A DNA stretch of 64,000 nt. Origin: Clostridiales bacterium. GTDB lineage: Bacteria > Bacillota > Clostridia > Oscillospirales > CAG-272. The position numbers and the translations under genes are program-made. Below, one piece after another: positions 47,468-58,543 of the stretch (the first letter of the stretch is position 1; every line of letters starts with the position of its first letter). The DNA is taken from contig DURE01000004.1 in NCBI GenBank assembly GCA_012837425.1, forward strand, positions 1 to 64,000, given 5' to 3'. The notes below the pieces were generated by a model. It saw only the letters and a program-made list of their open reading frames with translations. It did no database searches and was not told the DNA's origin.

Positions 47468-50400
47468 TTATATCTCCTTTTTGAAATATTTGACCGCCGA
47501 CTCAAATATTTTCATTTCATACACGCCGGGGACATTGATATAGAGCCCTTGTGCGTTCCGTTCGACATGCCCCATCTTCCCGAGTATCCGGCCGTCGGGC
47601 GAGGTGATGCCCTCAATTGCCCAGACCGAGCCGTTTGGGTTGTATTCGATGTCATAGGTCGCCCGGCCTTCAAGGTCGACATACTGCGTGGCAATCTGAC
47701 CGCCCTCAGCCAGCCCGGCTATCATGTCGTCCGGTGCATAAAACCTGCCCTCGCCGTGCGAAATAGGGACTGTAAAAATATCGCCCGGCTCGGTCGCGGC
47801 AAGCCACGGGGACTTATTTGACACCACGCGGGTGCGCACCAGCCGCGACTGGTGGCGGCCGATAATATTGCAGGTTATGGTCGGGGAGTTTTCATCCGGG
47901 TCGATTATTTTCCCAAAGGGTACAAGTCCGAGCTTGACAAGCGCCTGGAAGCCGTTGCAGATTCCGCAAATAAGCCCATAGCGCCGCTCTATCAGCTCCT
48001 CTGTTGCCTCTCTTACCGCCGCGTTTCTGAAAAAGGCGGTGATAAATTTACCCGAGCCGTCGGGCTCGTCCCCGCCCGAAAACCCGCCGGGGAGAACAAT
48101 CATCTGCGCCGCCCTCACCGCCGCCGCAAAGCGCTCGACACTCCTTGCCACACCTGCCGGGGTCAGGTTGTTGATGACAAATACTTCAATCTCAGCGCCG
48201 GCGTCGCGCAGCATTTTGGCGGTATCGTACTCGCAGTTGGTACCCGGGAATACCGGGATTACTGCGCGTGGGGCGGCTGTTGCTGTTCCGGCATATTTCA
48301 CGCGCCCGCCTCCGCGATACTCAAGCGTGCGTACCTCTCCGCCGCCCTGCGGCACTCTGCGCGGAAATACGCTCTCAAGCCGGCCCGAATATATATTTTC
48401 AAGTTCACAAAGCGATAGTTCTTGGTTTCTGTACCTGATTATCTGCTCATCTGTGACATACCCCACAGTTGTCCCGACGTCAATGCTGTTGTCGCTCAGC
48501 TCAAGCAGGAATGCCCCGTACCCGTAGCCGAAAATATCGCCTAACGTCAGGCTGTCATCGAACACAAACCCGAGCCGGTTGCCAAGGCACATCTTGACAA
48601 CACCCTCGGCCACGCCGCCGTAGGTCGGCGTCCAGGCCGAGATTGCCCGGCCGGACGAGAGCAGCTCACGCACCCGCGCAAAGACCTCAATGAGCGATTT
48701 GGCGTCGGGCAGCCGGTCGGCGTTCAGGTGGGGCTTTATCAGCACAACTCGGCTCCCCGCCTTTTTGAATTCGGGGGATCTGATGTTTTGAACTTTTTCG
48801 GTGGTCACCGCAAAGGAGACCAAGGTCGGCGGCACATTGAGGTCCTCAAACGAGCCGCTCATCGAGTCTTTGCCCCCAACCGAGGCAAGACCAAGCTCGA
48901 CCTGTGCTCTGAGCGCCCCGAGCAGGGCGGCCAGCGGCTTGCCCCAGCGCGCCGGGTCGCGCCCGAGCTTCTCATAGTATTCCTGGAAGGTAAGATATAT
49001 GTCCTTAAATTCTGCCCCGGTTGCAATCAGCTTTGAGACCGACTCCACTACCGCCAGATATGCTCCGTGGTAGGGGCTGCGCTCCGAGATAAAGGGATTG
49101 AATCCCCAGGACATCAGCGAGCAGTCGTCGGTGTGCTGTTGCTCGACCGAGATTTTGTGAACCATCGCCTGAATGGGTGTGGCCTGATAGCGCCCGCCAA
49201 AGGGCATGAGCAGGCTGCCGGCGCCTATAGTCGAGTCAAAGCGCTCGGAGAGCCCCTGCTTTGAGCAGACGTTGAGGTCTGCCACAAGCGCCCGCATTCC
49301 CGCGGCAAAGTCGTCGACCTTCGGCTTGTCATAAGGCAGCGGAGCCGCAACAGCCGCCTCGGTGTGCTTTGGCGCGCCGTTGGAATTTAGAAACCTGCGG
49401 CTGACGTCAACTATGGTCCTGCCGTTCCATCGCATGGTCAGCCTCGGCTCGGCCTTTACCTTTGCGACCACTGTCGCCTCAAGGTTCTCCTCCCCGGCAA
49501 GCTCAAGGAAGCGCGGGGCATCCCAGGGGGCTACGACGACCGCCATTCTCTCCTGCGACTCGCTGATGGCAAGCTCGGTGCCGTCAAGCCCTTCGTATTT
49601 CTTCGGCACCCTGTCAAGGTCGATGTCAAGCCCGTCGGCCAGCTCGCCGATGGCAACAGACACGCCACCCGCGCCGAAATCGTTGCATCTTTTTATCATG
49701 CGGGCGGCCTCAGGGTTTCTGAAAAGCCGCTGAAGCTTGCGCTCCTCGGGCGGGTTTCCCTTCTGCACTTCGGCGCCGCAGCTTGTCAGCGAGGCCAGAG
49801 TGTGCGACTTGGACGAGCCGGTAGCCCCCCCGCAACCGTCGCGCCCGGTCCTGCCGCCGAGAAGTATTACCACATCTCCGGGCGCCGGGCGCTCGCGCCG
49901 GACATTGGCGACCGGGGCGGCGCCTATTAACGCGCCTATCTCCATGCGCTTGGCGGCATATCCGTCATGGTATATTTCGTCAACAATTCCGGTGGCGATC
50001 CCCACCTGATTCCCATACGACGAATAGCCAGCCGCCGCAGAGGTCACAATCCTGCGCTGGGGCAGTTTGCCAGGCAGGGTCTCATTTATCGGACGGGTCG
50101 GGTCGGCCGCGCCGGTCACCCGCATTGCGGCATATACATAAGCCCGGCCCGACAAGGGGTCACGGATGGCGCCGCCGATGCAGGTCGCGGCCCCCCCGAA
50201 GGGCTCTATCTCGGTCGGGTGGTTGTGCGTTTCGTTCTTAAAGAACAGCAGCCAGGGCTCCTCTTTGCCGTCAATTCTGACATTTATTTTAACCGTGCAG
50301 GCGTTGACCTCCTCGGATTCGTCGAGCTTGTCAAGCCGGCCGGTTTTCTTCAAGTATTTTGCCGCGATTGTCGCTATGTCCATCAGACAAATCGGCTTTT

Positions 50401-51178
50401 TGCTGCCGGTAAGCTGCCTGAGTTTCATATACTCGTTGTATGTGCGCTCAATTGCCGGGTCCTCAAAGCTCACCTTGTCTATGGTGGTCAGGAAGGTGGT
50501 GTGCCGGCAATGGTCCGACCAGTAGGTGTCAATCATGCGGATTTCAGTAATCGTAGGGTCGCGGCCTTCCTCGATAAAATACTTTTGCAAAAAGGCAATA
50601 TCGTCGGAGTCCATTGCAAGCCCGTATTCGCGGATGAAACCCTCAAGCCCTGTCCTGTCGAGCTCCCGAAAGCCGTGCAGGGTGCTGACCGACTCGGGCA
50701 CTTCGTACTCGACCATAAGCGTCTCGGGCTTCTCAAGCGAGGCCTCGCGCGCCTCAACCGGGTTGATAAGGTACTTTTTTATCGCCTCAATGTCCCGGTC
50801 AAATAGACTGCCGCAGAGCACATACACCCGGGCAGAGCGCACCAAAGGTCGCTCGCCCTGCGAGATTATCTGGATGCACTGGGCGGCCGAGTCGGCCCGC
50901 TGGTCAAACTGCCCCGGCAGATATTCTACCGCAAAAACCACCGCGTCGGTTTCTGTTACATCAAGCTCCTCCGACACAATATCAAGCTGCGGCTCCGAAA
51001 AGACGGTCGCTGCTGCGTAGTCAAAAAGCTCCCTGTCAATCCCCTCGACGTCGTACCTGTTAATAATCCGCAAGTCGCGCAGGGTTTCAATCCCTAAAAG
51101 ATTGCGGAACTCATTCAGCAGCGCCGCCGCCTCGTGTGCCAGCTCCTTTTTTTTCTCGACATAAACTCGATAAACCAT
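47468..51178 (-). CDS. purL: Phosphoribosylformylglycinamidine synthase (single chain)
   Basis: [48 protein letters not shown]-terminal glutaminase [26 protein letters not shown]. Confidence 0.97.
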   Translation of the reverse strand: MVYRVYVEKKKELAHEAAALLNEFRNLLGIETLRDLRIINRYDVEGIDRELFDYAAATVFSEPQLDIVSEELDVTETDAVVFAVEYLPGQFDQRADSAAQCIQIISQGERPLVRSARVYVLCGSLFDRDIEAIKKYLINPVEAREASLEKPETLMVEYEVPESVSTLHGFRELDRTGLEGFIREYGLAMDSDDIAFLQKYFIEEGRDPTITEIRMIDTYWSDHCRHTTFLTTIDKVSFEDPAIERTYNEYMKLRQLTGSKKPICLMDIATIAAKYLKKTGRLDKLDESEEVNACTVKINVRIDGKEEPWLLFFKNETHNHPTEIEPFGGAATCIGGAIRDPLSGRAYVYAAMRVTGAADPTRPINETLPGKLPQRRIVTSAAAGYSSYGNQVGIATGIVDEIYHDGYAAKRMEIGALIGAAPVANVRRERPAPGDVVILLGGRTGRDGCGGATGSSKSHTLASLTSCGAEVQKGNPPEERKLQRLFRNPEAARMIKRCNDFGAGGVSVAIGELADGLDIDLDRVPKKYEGLDGTELAISESQERMAVVVAPWDAPRFLELAGEENLEATVVAKVKAEPRLTMRWNGRTIVDVSRRFLNSNGAPKHTEAAVAAPLPYDKPKVDDFAAGMRALVADLNVCSKQGLSERFDSTIGAGSLLMPFGGRYQATPIQAMVHKISVEQQHTDDCSLMSWGFNPFISERSPYHGAYLAVVESVSKLIATGAEFKDIYLTFQEYYEKLGRDPARWGKPLAALLGALRAQVELGLASVGGKDSMSGSFEDLNVPPTLVSFAVTTEKVQNIRSPEFKKAGSRVVLIKPHLNADRLPDAKSLIEVFARVRELLSSGRAISAWTPTYGGVAEGVVKMCLGNRLGFVFDDSLTLGDIFGYGYGAFLLELSDNSIDVGTTVGYVTDEQIIRYRNQELSLCELENIYSGRLESVFPRRVPQGGGEVRTLEYRGGGRVKYAGTATAAPRAVIPVFPGTNCEYDTAKMLRDAGAEIEVFVINNLTPAGVARSVERFAAAVRAAQMIVLPGGFSGGDEPDGSGKFITAFFRNAAVREATEELIERRYGLICGICNGFQALVKLGLVPFGKIIDPDENSPTITCNIIGRHQSRLVRTRVVSNKSPWLAATEPGDIFTVPISHGEGRFYAPDDMIAGLAEGGQIATQYVDLEGRATYDIEYNPNGSVWAIEGITSPDGRILGKMGHVERNAQGLYINVPGVYEMKIFESAVKYFKKEI

Positions 51179-51215
51179 ACTCTGCCCTCTCAAACAAGCC
51201 GGGTGCTAACCGGAT

Positions 51216-52496
51216 TTATTGTGATTGTTTTATTGCCGTCAGCGCGCTTTTTCCTATGTCGCCGCGGTGGTATTCATTATCAAACTTTATTTTGCCGACC
51301 TTCTCGTAGGCGCCGGCTATCGCCTCGTCGAGCGTGTCGGCCACATGTACCACGCCGAGCACCCGCCCGCCCAAGGTCAAAAGCCGCCTGCCGTCGGCTG
51401 AAAGCTTTGCGCCGGCGACATATACACTGTCGGCAACGCTCTCATCAATATATATCGGATAGCCGATCCGGTATTTCAGGGGATAACCGGCCGAGGCCAT
51501 CACCACGCAGCAGGAATAGGCTTTTTTGAATTTTACCTCGATTTCGCTAAGCCGGCCTTCTGTCGTCGCCCGCATGACGGTGAAAAGGTCGGTCTCAAGC
51601 AGCGGCAGCACCACCTGCGCCTCGGGGTCGCCGAAGCGGCAGTTGTATTCGATAACCTTCGGGCCCTGGGGGGTGAGCATCAGCCCGAAATACAGGCAGC
51701 CGCGGAACTCCCGCCCTTCCTCACGCATTGCCCTTATCGTCGGCAGGAAAATTGTCCGCATACAGACCTCGGCAATCTCGTCGGTATAGTAGGGATTCGG
51801 TGCGATTGTCCCCATACCGCCGGTGTTCGGCCCCTCGTCGTTGTCATATGCGCGCTTATGGTCCATTGAAGAAACCATAGGCACGATTGTCTTTCCGTCG
51901 GTGAAGGCCAGCACCGACACCTCGGGGCCGGTCATGACCTCCTCGATTACAATCCGGTTTCCGCTTGCTCCGAATATCTTCTCCTCCATCATGGAGCGTA
52001 TAATCGAGCGGGCTTCCTCTTTGGTCCTTGCCAGCATGGCGCCCTTGCCGAGTGCCAGCCCGTCGGCCTTGATAAACCTCGGCATACTCACACTTTCAAT
52101 ATAGCCAAGCGCCTTGGCCGAGCTGTCAAAGACCTCATAGGCTGCCGTCGGGATACCGTATTTTTTCATCAGACCCTTGGCAAAAACCTTGCTGCCCTCA
52201 ATCTCGGCCGCCTTTGCCACCGGGCCGAAGCAGTCAATACCGGCACGGCTGAGCGCGTCGACCGCCCCCAGCACCAGCGGGTCGTCGGGGGCTATCACCG
52301 CGTAGTCAATTTTGTTGTCAATTGCAAAGAGCACTATGTCCTGAATGTCCTTCGCCCCGATATTGACGCAGACCGCATCGCCTGCAATACCGCCGTTGCC
52401 GGGTAGGGCGTAAATCTGCCTGATTTTCGGGTTTTCTCTCAGCTTTTTTATGATGGCGTGCTCGCGTCCGCCGCCGCCGACTACCATTACTCTCAT
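51216..52496 (-). CDS. purD: Phosphoribosylamine--glycine ligase
   Basis: MRVMVVGGGGREHAIIKKLRENP, PEVSVLAFTDGKTI, NTGGMGTIAPNP, NCRFGDPEAQVVLPLLETDL. Confidence 0.97.
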   Translation of the reverse strand: MRVMVVGGGGREHAIIKKLRENPKIRQIYALPGNGGIAGDAVCVNIGAKDIQDIVLFAIDNKIDYAVIAPDDPLVLGAVDALSRAGIDCFGPVAKAAEIEGSKVFAKGLMKKYGIPTAAYEVFDSSAKALGYIESVSMPRFIKADGLALGKGAMLARTKEEARSIIRSMMEEKIFGASGNRIVIEEVMTGPEVSVLAFTDGKTIVPMVSSMDHKRAYDNDEGPNTGGMGTIAPNPYYTDEIAEVCMRTIFLPTIRAMREEGREFRGCLYFGLMLTPQGPKVIEYNCRFGDPEAQVVLPLLETDLFTVMRATTEGRLSEIEVKFKKAYSCCVVMASAGYPLKYRIGYPIYIDESVADSVYVAGAKLSADGRRLLTLGGRVLGVVHVADTLDEAIAGAYEKVGKIKFDNEYHRGDIGKSALTAIKQSQ

Positions 52497-52560
52497 TGCT
52501 GCAAATCCTCAGTGTTGTTTTTTCGCCGGAGCGCGCTAGAAGCACCTCCGGCTTTTTGTA

Positions 52561-53745
52561 TTAGTGATGAAAAAGCCTCATGCCGGTAAAGCACATGACC
52601 ATGTTGTACCTGTCGCAGGCCTCGATGACCAAATCGTCCCTCACCGAGCCGCCGGGCTGGGCTACATAACAGGCCCCGCTGGCCACCGCGCGCTCGATGT
52701 TGTCCGAAAACGGGAAGAAGGCGTCCGAGCCGAGCGACACGCCGGTGATTTTTTTAAGATATGCCTTCTTCTCCTCGCGGGTAAAGGGCTCGGGGCGCTC
52801 ATAAAAGAGCTCCTGCCAGACCCTGTCGGCGAGCAGCGATTCGTAGTCGTCGGAAATGTAGACATCAATTGCATTATTCCGCTCGGGGCGTCCGACATCC
52901 TCCCTGAAGGGGAGATTTAACACCTTGTCGCTCTGACGCAGGAACCAGTTGTCGGATTTCATGCCGGCAAGGCGCGTGCAGTGCACCCGCGACTGCTGCC
53001 CGGCGCCCACCCCGGTGGTCTGCCCGCCGTGGGCATAGCACACCGAATTTGACTGGGTGTATTTCAGCGTCGTGAGCGCAACGATAAGGTCAAGCGCCGC
53101 CTCCTCGGGCAGGTTTTTATTCTTGGTTACTATATTTGAAAGCAGCGCGCGGTCGATTTTAAAATTGTTCCTCCCCTGCTCGAAGGTGACACCGAAAACC
53201 TCGCGGCGCTCTATCGGGTCGGGGACGTAATTCGGGTCTATTTTGATAATATTATAGGTACCGTTGCGCTTTGACCTGAGCAGCTCAAGCGCCTTGTCGG
53301 TATATCCCGGCGCGATGATGCCGTCCGAGACCTCGCGCTTGATAATTTTCGCGGTCGTCTCGTCGCATACATCCGACAGGGCAATAAAGTCCCCGTAGGA
53401 GGACATGCGGTCTGTGCCGCGGGCGCGGGCGTAGGCCGAGGCGAGCGGCGAGTCGTCAAGCCCCTCTATGTCCTCGACAAAGCAGGCCCGCTTTTCGCGC
53501 TCGCTGAGTACCCGCCCGAGCGCCGCTCCGGCGGGGCTGACATGCTTAAACGAGGCCGCCGCAGCCATGCCGGTCGCTGCCTTGAGCTCGCTGACAAGCT
53601 GCCAGGCATTGAATGCGTCAAGAAAATTTATATACCCCGGCCGCCCCGAGAGAATTTCGATAGGCAGCTCGCCGTCGTCCTTTATATATATTTTCGCCGG
53701 CTTCTGGTTGGGGTTGCAGCCGTATTTCAGTTCATACTCTTTCAT
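52561..53745 (-). CDS. Stand-alone AICAR transformylase (PurH N-terminal IMPCH domain absent)
   Basis: ELKYGCNPNQKPAKIY, SFKHVSPAGAALG, YTQSNSVCYAHGGQTTGVGAGQQSRVHCTRLAG, ACYVAQPGGSVRDDLVIEACDRY; 394 aa. Confidence 0.92.
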   Translation of the reverse strand: MKEYELKYGCNPNQKPAKIYIKDDGELPIEILSGRPGYINFLDAFNAWQLVSELKAATGMAAAASFKHVSPAGAALGRVLSEREKRACFVEDIEGLDDSPLASAYARARGTDRMSSYGDFIALSDVCDETTAKIIKREVSDGIIAPGYTDKALELLRSKRNGTYNIIKIDPNYVPDPIERREVFGVTFEQGRNNFKIDRALLSNIVTKNKNLPEEAALDLIVALTTLKYTQSNSVCYAHGGQTTGVGAGQQSRVHCTRLAGMKSDNWFLRQSDKVLNLPFREDVGRPERNNAIDVYISDDYESLLADRVWQELFYERPEPFTREEKKAYLKKITGVSLGSDAFFPFSDNIERAVASGACYVAQPGGSVRDDLVIEACDRYNMVMCFTGMRLFHH

Positions 53746-53746
53746 T

Positions 53747-54469
53747 TCATTCCCTCACATTCTTGTTGACGACTCTGGTAGTAGCCCGGCCGGAGGCCAG
53801 GGAGACATACCTGACATAAAGCGACACTTTATTCTCAGGGTTCAGGTTGTCCCAGATTTTTCTTGTAAAGGCGTCGATACTGTTTAAGATGGTGATGCGC
53901 ACGGGTTCCCCGACAAACGAGGGCAGCGGGTTCCCGTCGGATTTGTAGGTGTGTATGAAGTGGCCGACCCCGTTTTGCGGAGCATAGGAGAAGGTAAAGC
54001 GGTTGCAGCCCGAGCCACCCTCGTCCGCGCTCTTGAGTATGCTCAAATTGTAGCAAAAGCCACCCTCAAAATCAAGCAGCGCGCTGATGCGGGGTGTGTA
54101 GTTTGGCTTGTCCGGCTCAAACTCGCGGGTCTCGAGCGCCTCCTCAAAGCTCTTTCCGTCCTTCAGGTACTCGTAAATCGTGTCGGTCTGGTCGCCGTTT
54201 GTGACTATCAGCCTCCGCCCGAGTTTTCTCACCGGCGTGTATATGACCAGCGAGGGGTCGGAAAGCTTTGCGGCTTCATAAGGGAAAATAGTGACATAGT
54301 CGCCGAAATCGTCGAACACGCGGTTGCGGCTGTTCTCGCTCCGCCCCATGATGAAATAGGCGGCCACGGCGTATTTTCCGTTCTTCGACTTGCCGACGAT
54401 AATTCCGCGCCCGGGATAGCTGTTCTTCCGTAGCAGCGCCCCAATATCGCGAGTCTTGTACACGTTCAT
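53747..54469 (-). CDS. IMP cyclohydrolase, PurO-like family
   Basis: YPGRGIIVGKSKNGKYAVAAYFIMGRSENSRNRVF, VTNGDQTDTIYEYL, YTPRISALLDF; next to the AICAR transformylase. Confidence 0.88.
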   Translation of the reverse strand: MNVYKTRDIGALLRKNSYPGRGIIVGKSKNGKYAVAAYFIMGRSENSRNRVFDDFGDYVTIFPYEAAKLSDPSLVIYTPVRKLGRRLIVTNGDQTDTIYEYLKDGKSFEEALETREFEPDKPNYTPRISALLDFEGGFCYNLSILKSADEGGSGCNRFTFSYAPQNGVGHFIHTYKSDGNPLPSFVGEPVRITILNSIDAFTRKIWDNLNPENKVSLYVRYVSLASGRATTRVVNKNVRE

Positions 54470-55092
54470 ATCTTTTCTCCTTTATGTTTTTTTCTGAGAA
54501 TCTCAGCACAAACCAGCTCGGCTGCCGCCGGCAGGATAACCCACTCGGCCTCCTCCATCACTCGGCGCTGCAGGGTCTCGGGGGTGTCGCCCTCACGCAC
54601 CTCAACCGCGCGCTGCAGGATAATTTCCCCGCCGTCGGGCACCTCGTTGACAAAGTGTACCGTCGCGCCGGTCACCTTCACGCCGTAATCAAGCGCCGCC
54701 CGGTGCACTTTAAGGCCGTAAAATCCCCGGCCGCAGAACGACGGGATGAGCGAGGGGTGAACATTTATAATCCGCCCGGGATACCGCGAGGTAAAGTCAG
54801 CGCTGAGGATACACATGAACCCGGCGAGAATTATCAGGTCGGTGCGGTTTTTCTCAAGCAGCTCGATTATCCTACCCTCAAAAGCCTCCTGTGAGGGGTA
54901 ATCCCCCCTTACCACCGTGGCTGTCTTCACCCCGGCATTCCCGGCGCGGGTCAGAGCGTATGCTTCGGCCTTGTTTGAAATGACCAGCGTTATCTCCCCG
55001 CTCCTAAGTTCCCCGCGCCGCTCGGCGTCGAGCAGGGCTTGTAGGTTGGTCCCCCCGCCCGAAACCAGAACCGCAATTCTTGCTTTCTCCAT
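54466..55092 (-). CDS. purN: Phosphoribosylglycinamide formyltransferase
   Basis: ARIAVLVSGGGTNLQALLDAERRG, IILAGFMCILSADF, INVHPSLIPSFCGRGFYG. Confidence 0.96.
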   Translation of the reverse strand: MEKARIAVLVSGGGTNLQALLDAERRGELRSGEITLVISNKAEAYALTRAGNAGVKTATVVRGDYPSQEAFEGRIIELLEKNRTDLIILAGFMCILSADFTSRYPGRIINVHPSLIPSFCGRGFYGLKVHRAALDYGVKVTGATVHFVNEVPDGGEIILQRAVEVREGDTPETLQRRVMEEAEWVILPAAAELVCAEILRKKHKGEKI

Positions 55093-55102
55093 CAGCCTCG
55101 CC

Positions 55103-56143
55103 TCAACAAATGACAATAGTCTCGTCTGATTTTATAATCTCTCCTATGATGTAGGGTTCCTCGCCGCACTCCCGCAGGACCTCAAGCGCTCTGTCGGCCT
55201 CGGCTGCCGGGACTACGACGCTCATCCCCACGCCCATGTTGAAGGTGTTGAACATATCGCGCTCGTCAATGCCTCCGGTCTTTGCAATAACCTCGAATAT
55301 CGGCGGGGCGACAATGCTTTTACGTTCAATTCTGGCGGTAAGCCCCTCGGGCAGGCTGCGCGGGATGTTCTCGTAAAGGCCGCCGCCGGTGATATGCGAC
55401 ACGCCGCGGACATTCACCTTTTCAAAGAGAGCCAGAAGCGCCTTGACATAAATCCGTGTGGGCGTGAGCAGCACCTCGCCGAGCGACCTCCCGCCAAGCT
55501 CTGCCACCGGCTTGGTTATATCCGACCTGCCGATATCGAAAACCTTTCTTACCAGCGAGAAACCGTTTGAATGGACGCCGCTCGAGGGCAGCGCGACAAT
55601 GACATCGCGCGGCCTTATGCTGTTTTTATCCGGAATTTTCGACTTTTCGACAATCCCTACCGCAAAGCCCGCTATATCATATTCGTCCTCGGGCATCATG
55701 CCCGGGTGCTCGGCGGTCTCGCCGCCGAGCAGCGCAGCACCTGCCTGAAGGCAGCCCTCGGCTACCCCGGAAACGATAGCGGCTATCTTCTCGGGATAGT
55801 TTTTGCCGCAGGCGATATAGTCGAGGAAAAAGAGTGGCTTTGCTCCGCTGCATACAATGTCGTTGACGCACATGGCAACGCAGTCAATCCCTATCGTGTC
55901 GTGCTTGTCAAGCACAAAGGCGATTTTCAGCTTGGTCCCCACGCCGTCTGTCCCGCTGACCAGCACCGGCTCCCGGTATTCCATGAGGTCGGGTATGAAC
56001 AGCCCGCCGAACCCGCCGATATCCGAGCAGGCAGGGGTGAGGGTGCGCGCCACGTGCTTTTTCATCAGCTCAACCGCGCGGTAGCCGGCGGTGATGTCCA
56101 CCCCGGCGGCGGCGTAGCTGTCCGACCTTGAGACATTTTTCAT
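55103..56143 (-). CDS. purM: Phosphoribosylformylglycinamidine cyclo-ligase
   Basis: YAAAGVDITAGYRAVELMK, LVSGTDGVGTKLKIAF, GGETAEHPGMM, HITGGGLYENIPR. Confidence 0.97.
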   Translation of the reverse strand: MKNVSRSDSYAAAGVDITAGYRAVELMKKHVARTLTPACSDIGGFGGLFIPDLMEYREPVLVSGTDGVGTKLKIAFVLDKHDTIGIDCVAMCVNDIVCSGAKPLFFLDYIACGKNYPEKIAAIVSGVAEGCLQAGAALLGGETAEHPGMMPEDEYDIAGFAVGIVEKSKIPDKNSIRPRDVIVALPSSGVHSNGFSLVRKVFDIGRSDITKPVAELGGRSLGEVLLTPTRIYVKALLALFEKVNVRGVSHITGGGLYENIPRSLPEGLTARIERKSIVAPPIFEVIAKTGGIDERDMFNTFNMGVGMSVVVPAAEADRALEVLRECGEEPYIIGEIIKSDETIVIC

Positions 56144-57612
56144 CGGTTCTGCTCTCCTTTTGGGGCCTCGTCCCCGCATTCGGGTATCTTTTCCTCAAAT
56201 CTGAATTTCCGGTTCTCGGGGGGTACGGCGGTCGGGTAGCGGCCGTCAAAACAGGCGGTGCAGCAGCCGCAGCAGTCGGCCCCCGGAGCCAGCCGCTTTA
56301 CATTCTCAAGGCTTAGATAACCCAGCGAGTCTGCCCCGATAATTTTGGCAATCTCGTCGGCCGTGTGGCGGCAGGCAATCAGGTACTTGCGCGAGTCTAT
56401 GTCGGTACCGTAATAGCATGGATTGAGGTAGGGCGGTGAGGCTATCCTCATATGCACCTCCGACGCCCCGGCCTCGCACAGAAGGTTTACAATCCGGGCG
56501 CTGGTAGTGCCACGGACAATCGAGTCGTCGATCAGTACCACGCGCTTGCCGCGGACAACCTCACATATAGGGTTGAGCTTGATTCTCAACATATCCTCCC
56601 GGCTCTTCTGCCCGGGGGCGATAAATGTGCGGCCTATATATCTGTTCTTGATAAATCCTATTCCGTATGGTATGCCCGACTGCCTCGAATAGCCGAGCGC
56701 CGCGTCAAGCCCCGAGTCGGGCACGCCGACCACCACGTCGGCCCCGACCGGATGTTCCAGAGCCAAAAACCCGCCGGCGCGCACCCTTGCCTCATGCACC
56801 GAGTACCCGTCGATTACCGAGTCGGGGCGCGCGAAGTAAATGTATTCAAAAACACATAGCGACCGCGGCTGCCTGCCGCAGTGCTCCCTTATGCTGCGCA
56901 CGCCGGCCTTGTCGAATATCAGGATTTCCCCCGGTTCCACGTCCCGAACAAATTCAGCGCCCACGGCGTCGAGCGCACAGCTCTCGGAGGCCACCACATA
57001 TATCCCGTCGGGTGTTTTGCCGTAGCAGAGCGGTCTGAAACCGCGGCTGTCGCGCACTGCCATCAGCTTCTGCGGCGACATGACAAGCAGGGAATACGCC
57101 CCCTCGAGCCGGTACATTGCCCGGCTGACCGCCTCCTCAATAGAGCTCGTCTCAAGGCGCTTGTTGGTGATAATGTATGAGATGACCTCGGTGTCGCTGG
57201 TGGTGTGGAAAATCGAGCCCCGCAGCTCGAGTTCCGAACGCAGCTCATAGGAGTTGACAAGGTTGCCGTTATGGGCCAGCGCCATTGTGCCCTTTATGTG
57301 GTTGACAACCACCGGCTGCGCGTTGCTCCGGTCGTTCGTTCCTGTTGTCCCGTAGCGCACATGCCCTATTGCACAGTTGCCGAGCCCGAACTTCTCCATA
57401 CGCTCGGGCGTAAAAACCTCGTTTACCAGGCCGGTATCCTTGTATGTGTGAAATACTCCACGGTCATTTACCGCAATTCCGCAGGACTCCTGCCCCCGGT
57501 GCTGCAGTGCGTAAAGGCCGTAATAGGCCATGCGCGCCACATCGCAGCCGGCCGGGCTGAAAACACCGAAAATCCCGCATTCTTCCCTGATTTCAGACAT
57601 ATATTGCTCCAT
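56140..57612 (-). CDS. purF: Amidophosphoribosyltransferase
   Basis: EECGIFGVFSP, YYGLYALQHRGQESCGIAV, VLIDDSIVRGTTSARIVNLL, start at 57612 or 57600. Confidence 0.97.
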   Translation of the reverse strand: MEQYMSEIREECGIFGVFSPAGCDVARMAYYGLYALQHRGQESCGIAVNDRGVFHTYKDTGLVNEVFTPERMEKFGLGNCAIGHVRYGTTGTNDRSNAQPVVVNHIKGTMALAHNGNLVNSYELRSELELRGSIFHTTSDTEVISYIITNKRLETSSIEEAVSRAMYRLEGAYSLLVMSPQKLMAVRDSRGFRPLCYGKTPDGIYVVASESCALDAVGAEFVRDVEPGEILIFDKAGVRSIREHCGRQPRSLCVFEYIYFARPDSVIDGYSVHEARVRAGGFLALEHPVGADVVVGVPDSGLDAALGYSRQSGIPYGIGFIKNRYIGRTFIAPGQKSREDMLRIKLNPICEVVRGKRVVLIDDSIVRGTTSARIVNLLCEAGASEVHMRIASPPYLNPCYYGTDIDSRKYLIACRHTADEIAKIIGADSLGYLSLENVKRLAPGADCCGCCTACFDGRYPTAVPPENRKFRFEEKIPECGDEAPKGEQNR

Positions 57613-57613
57613 T

Positions 57614-58324
57614 TTATTTGCCGAAAACCCGTCTCATCATCTCGCTGTAGGCCTCCTCAACCCCCCCGAGGTCGCGCCGGAACCTGTCCTTGTCGAGCTT
57701 TTCGTTGGTTTTGGCGTCCCAGAAACGGCAGGTGTCGGGAGAAATCTCATCGGCCAGCACAATTTCCCCGTCGCTTGTGCGCCCGAACTCCAGCTTGAAG
57801 TCGACAAGCTTTATGCCGAGGCCGAGGAAATATTCCTTGAGAATGTCATTAATCTTAAATGCCATTGACTTTATCGTCTCAATTTCGTCCTCTGTTGCAA
57901 GGCCGAGGGCGAGGGCGTGGTATTCGTTTATCATCGGGTCGTGCAGCTCGTCGTTCTTGTACGAAAACTCAATCGTGGGGCGGTCAAAGACAATCCCCTC
58001 CTCCACGCCAAAGCGCTTTGCAAACGACCCGGCCGAAATGTTGCGAACAATAACCTCAAGCGGCACAATCGAGACCCGCCTGACCAGCGCCTCGCGCTCG
58101 CTTAGCTCCTCTACAAAATGTGTGGGTATGCCCGCCTTCTCGAGCAGGCTCATGAGAAAATTCGACATGCGGTTGTTGACCACACCCTTGCCCGAAATCC
58201 TGCCCTTTTTCGTGCCGTCAAAGGCGGTGGCGTCGTCCTTGTAGGACACAATTACATAATCCGCGCTGCCTGTGGCAAATACTTTCTTGGCTTTTCCCTC
58301 GTAGAGTTGTTCCCTTTTTCCCAT
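57614..58324 (-). CDS. purC: Phosphoribosylaminoimidazolesuccinocarboxamide synthase
   Basis: [43 protein letters not shown]-like [10 protein letters not shown]; start at 58324 (track start reads through the repeat). Confidence 0.97.
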   Translation of the reverse strand: MGKREQLYEGKAKKVFATGSADYVIVSYKDDATAFDGTKKGRISGKGVVNNRMSNFLMSLLEKAGIPTHFVEELSEREALVRRVSIVPLEVIVRNISAGSFAKRFGVEEGIVFDRPTIEFSYKNDELHDPMINEYHALALGLATEDEIETIKSMAFKINDILKEYFLGLGIKLVDFKLEFGRTSDGEIVLADEISPDTCRFWDAKTNEKLDKDRFRRDLGGVEEAYSEMMRRVFGK

Positions 58325-58333
58325 ATTTAATCC

Positions 58334-58402
58334 TTTCTCCGGGGGCGGACCCCCCGAGCCCCCGCCGGTTTTCTCCGGGGGCGGACCCCCCGAGCCCCCG
58401 CC
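58334..58402 (-). repeat. Tandem GC-rich repeat, 2 units of 33 nt, period 36
   Basis: tttctccgggggcggaccccccgagcccccgcc at 58334-58366 and 58370-58402. Confidence 0.95.
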
Positions 58403-58435
58403 AAAGAAACTTTTTTTGGAATCTTCAAAAAACTT
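58338..58435 (-). repeat. Dispersed repeat copy B (purC-purE intergenic)
   Basis: Minus strand aagttttttgaagattccaaaaaaagtttctttggcgggggctcgggggg..., same layout as copy A. Confidence 0.65.
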
Positions 58436-58543
58436 CAACTAAAATGATTTCTTAGGGCATTAAACTTTATTGAGGTGCTTCAAAACACATGCAGCGGCTT
58501 TCCGGCGCCAACGGCCTGCGGTCGCTTGCTGTACCATGCGGTT

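Noticed and set aside
49967-50806. 279-aa plus-strand ORF
   Set aside because: Antisense to purL; shadow ORF
58325-58438. N-terminal extension of PurC ([38 protein letters not shown])
   Set aside because: This is translation through the dispersed GC-rich repeat; PurC homology starts at [16 protein letters not shown] (58324)
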